Below are positions 5,508 through 6,227 of a stretch of DNA of 6,227 bases, piece after piece (positions within the stretch are counted from its first letter, which is position 1; the number at the start of each line of letters is the position of its first letter). The stretch is from an uncultured Eubacteriales bacterium (GTDB taxonomy: Bacteria; Bacillota_A; Clostridia; Lachnospirales; Cellulosilyticaceae). The notes under the pieces are model-generated. The model was not told the origin of the DNA. It worked only from the letters and a program-made list of their open reading frames with translations, and did not search any database. Position numbers and translations under genes: made by a program. The DNA lies in assembly GCA_900556665.1 (NCBI GenBank), contig USPX01000122.1, positions 1 through 6,227 of the forward strand, read 5' to 3'.

Positions 5508-5682
5508 TTTTAGTTTCGTTATTATTTGGTTTGTTTGGCACTTGCTTCCAGTAATTTTTAAGTCCATCTGATATGGATTGTGCATGTGTCGCACTTTTAG
5601 TTCTTCCTCTTAAGGCTTGACTAATTTTTTGTTTGGTAGTATCATCCATCTGGCGATACTGTCTCTTGTAGTTAGTTTCCAT
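5491..5682 (-). CDS. NUMOD3-like small DNA-binding protein
   Basis: 63 residues, with the core TKQKISQALRGRTKSATHA (16-34) followed by QSISDGLKNYWKQVP. The pattern 'kIs..lkGr.ks..h...is.glk.yW' is that of NUMOD3, a short DNA-binding module best known from homing endonucleases. Here it stands alone with a basic start (METNYKRQYRQM) and a polar Asn/Glu tail. Its stop overlaps the rep start (ATGAATAA at the junction), so it is translated with rep and probably helps it bind DNA, for instance at the origin. That is inferred from the coupling. No strong promoter box is visible before its ATG. Confidence 0.75.
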   Translation of the reverse strand: METNYKRQYRQMDDTTKQKISQALRGRTKSATHAQSISDGLKNYWKQVPNKPNNNETKNEENE

Positions 5683-5736
5683 AGTTTTGGTTATGAATTT
5701 TATATATAATAATTAGTTAGTTTAATAGGAAAGTAA

Positions 5737-5749
5737 AGCTTAGTAAGCT
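5737..5749. repeat. 13-bp palindrome upstream of the NUMOD3-rep operon
   Basis: AGCTTAGTAAGCT is a perfect dyad around its central base, 55 bp upstream of the NUMOD3-like ATG. Its place before a replication operon suits an operator or Rep-related site. An AT-rich stretch with TATATATAATAATTA lies between it and the gene. Confidence 0.4.
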
Positions 5750-5834
5750 GATTTCTCAAAAAAAATATGGACCAGAATTTCATTCACCCAATCGTTTGCC
5801 AAATCAATCACGCCTACTAAAATACAATATTCAG

Positions 5835-5998
5835 AGTGTCGGGTTACAGTGCTATCTCTTTTCCCAAAAGGGAATAGGAACTTATTTCCTCTTCAAAATA
5901 GTTTCTGTTTGTATATTACTGTACTTGCCTAAAAATTGGATAATCTTCTCAAAATCCACTATAAACTTGTTCGATAATTCGATAGTGTAGCCGACACT
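5835..5998. repeat. long-range imperfect inverted repeat in the non-coding region
   Basis: AGTGTCGG (5835-5842) pairs with CCGACACT (5991-5998). After a small internal loop TACA (5845-5848) pairs with TGTA (5986-5989), and after a 3-nt bulge CTATC (5852-5856) pairs with GATAG (5981-5985), 17 pairs in all. The enclosed 124 nt contain a small hairpin TTCCC-AAAA-GGGAA (5861-5874) and the direct repeat TTCGATAATTCGATA. With the Rep-type initiator nearby this could be an origin or a structured RNA that ends at the following terminator. Confidence 0.5.
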
Positions 5999-6011
5999 GT
6001 AAAGGATAAGA

Positions 6012-6044
6012 GGGTGTATCGTAATGAACGATACACTCCTTTTT
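6012..6044 (+). terminator. rho-independent terminator, plus strand
   Basis: GGGTGTATCGT (6012-6022) pairs with ACGATACACTC (6028-6038), 11 pairs with one G-T and a 5-nt loop, followed by TTTTT (6040-6044). The minus side has no T tract. No convincing plus-strand gene precedes it within the region, so it may end a non-coding transcript. Confidence 0.7.
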
Positions 6045-6075
6045 CATCATGCCCTATAGTAACCAGTTAACTGAA

Positions 6076-6227
6076 ATGAAGACTTATCCAAGAATTATGA
6101 GAAAAGATTATTCGAGAATTCTTGCCCGATTTCAAAAAGTTACATTTTTCCCTACCATAGTAGTTGGAATCCTGATACAAGTTCTGCCGGATCCTGCACC
6201 AAGTTCTGTGAAATCTTGTGCCAAGTT
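6076..6227 (+). CDS. possible small open frame running off the window
   Basis: From ATG at 6076 the frame stays open to the window edge (50 codons), beginning MKTYPRIMRKDYSRILARF and continuing through VTFFPTIVVGILIQVLPD. It starts 32 bp after the terminator. The basic start and hydrophobic middle are unremarkable and I cannot assign a family. The last part overlaps a 22-bp tandem repeat, whose period is not a multiple of three, which argues that this stretch is shaped at the DNA level rather than by coding. Treat as uncertain. Confidence 0.3.
   Translation, partial: MKTYPRIMRKDYSRILARFQKVTFFPTIVVGILIQVLPDPAPSSVKSCAK
6169..6227. repeat. 22-bp tandem (iteron-like) repeats, 2.7 copies, cut by window end
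   Basis: Copies start at 6169, 6191 and 6213 with the shared pattern ATCCTGnnnCAAGTTCTG; the third has ATCTTG and is cut by the window edge. A 22-bp period is about two helical turns, typical of iterons bound by an initiator. They lie about 490 bp upstream of the NUMOD3-rep operon, so they may belong to its origin, although rolling-circle-type initiators do not usually need iterons. Confidence 0.6.

Larger units (their letters stand above)
5683..6227. other. 545-bp region without a firm gene (possible origin/regulatory region)
   Basis: No ATG-started gene of convincing quality is seen on either strand. A 64-codon plus frame at 5796 begins with TTG and reads through the inverted repeat. A minus frame ending at 5882 has protein-like content but no ATG after its upstream stop. 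Contents listed separately are the AT-rich upstream of the rep operon with its 13-bp palindrome, the long inverted repeat, the plus-strand terminator, a frame running off the edge and the 22-bp repeats. The concentration of such elements next to rep suggests the replication origin. Confidence 0.45.

Noticed and set aside
5508..5594. N-terminal extension of the rep frame to an ATG at 5594
   Set aside because: It would overlap most of the NUMOD3-like gene, and the added residues do not look like the family N-terminus, which begins near the MNKIYGLNIDMLRL stretch.
5796..5990. 64-codon plus-strand frame with TTG start
   Set aside because: It crosses the long inverted repeat, has no ATG start or promoter box, and shows no recognisable protein pattern.
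5882..6047. Minus-strand open frame with protein-like content (SVGYTIELSNKFIVDFEKII...)
   Set aside because: There is no ATG between the upstream in-frame TGA and the TAA at 5882-5884, and it crosses the terminator hairpin. It could be the remnant of an older gene, but the support is too thin to list.
6090..6123. 7-bp inverted repeat AAGAATT/AATTCTT
   Set aside because: Short, AT-rich and separated by 20 bp with no T tract; easily due to chance.

Overview
The window looks like part of an integrated mobile element in a Bacteroidales (Bacteroides-type) genome. The evidence is the AT-rich DNA, the lack of Shine-Dalgarno sequences ahead of convincing starts, and three copies of a TAnnTTTGCA motif that fits the Bacteroides -7 promoter box (TAnnTTTG). 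Several proteins are also of types I associate with Bacteroides elements. No database search was possible, so the taxonomic call is inference.

Left end (1-1944): the window opens inside a tRNA-Pro(CGG) gene whose 5' half is missing, followed by its terminator. A large serine recombinase on the minus strand runs into the tRNA, so its last 15 residues are read from antisense tRNA. This is the expected layout of an integrase at its attachment site. Just upstream of the integrase is a 42-codon small gene, then a leader or intergenic stretch with two interlocked inverted repeats.

Recombination and regulatory block (1942-2924): a second, small serine recombinase (resolvase/invertase type) on the minus strand is divergent from a 74-residue plus-strand protein of unknown function. 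Palindromes and promoter-like motifs lie between them.

Cargo block (2950-4514): a promoter-like box is followed by about 280 nt with no convincing gene. This stretch folds on paper into a very long nested hairpin (over 40 pairs) plus a possible pseudoknot. It leads into three tightly spaced plus-strand genes: a membrane-anchored protein with a BamE/SmpA-like C-terminus, a soluble protein possibly of the START/SRPBCC type, and a small lipoprotein. A strong bidirectional terminator closes the block. I recognise no known system in the three genes. This structured leader plus envelope-associated operon is the best candidate for something undescribed.

Replication block (4548-6227): on the minus strand, a 63-residue NUMOD3-like protein overlaps a Rep_trans-like replication initiator. 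The remaining roughly 540 bp have no firm gene. They hold a 13-bp palindrome, a long-range inverted repeat, a plus-strand terminator with no coding gene in front of it, a short open frame running off the window, and 2.7 copies of a 22-bp iteron-like repeat at the right edge.

Together the genes suggest a small integrative element: an integrase for tRNA-site insertion, a second recombinase, a rolling-circle-type replication module and a cargo operon. No relaxase, conjugation or phage structural gene is visible. No second copy of the tRNA attachment sequence was seen, so the other end of the element probably lies outside the window.
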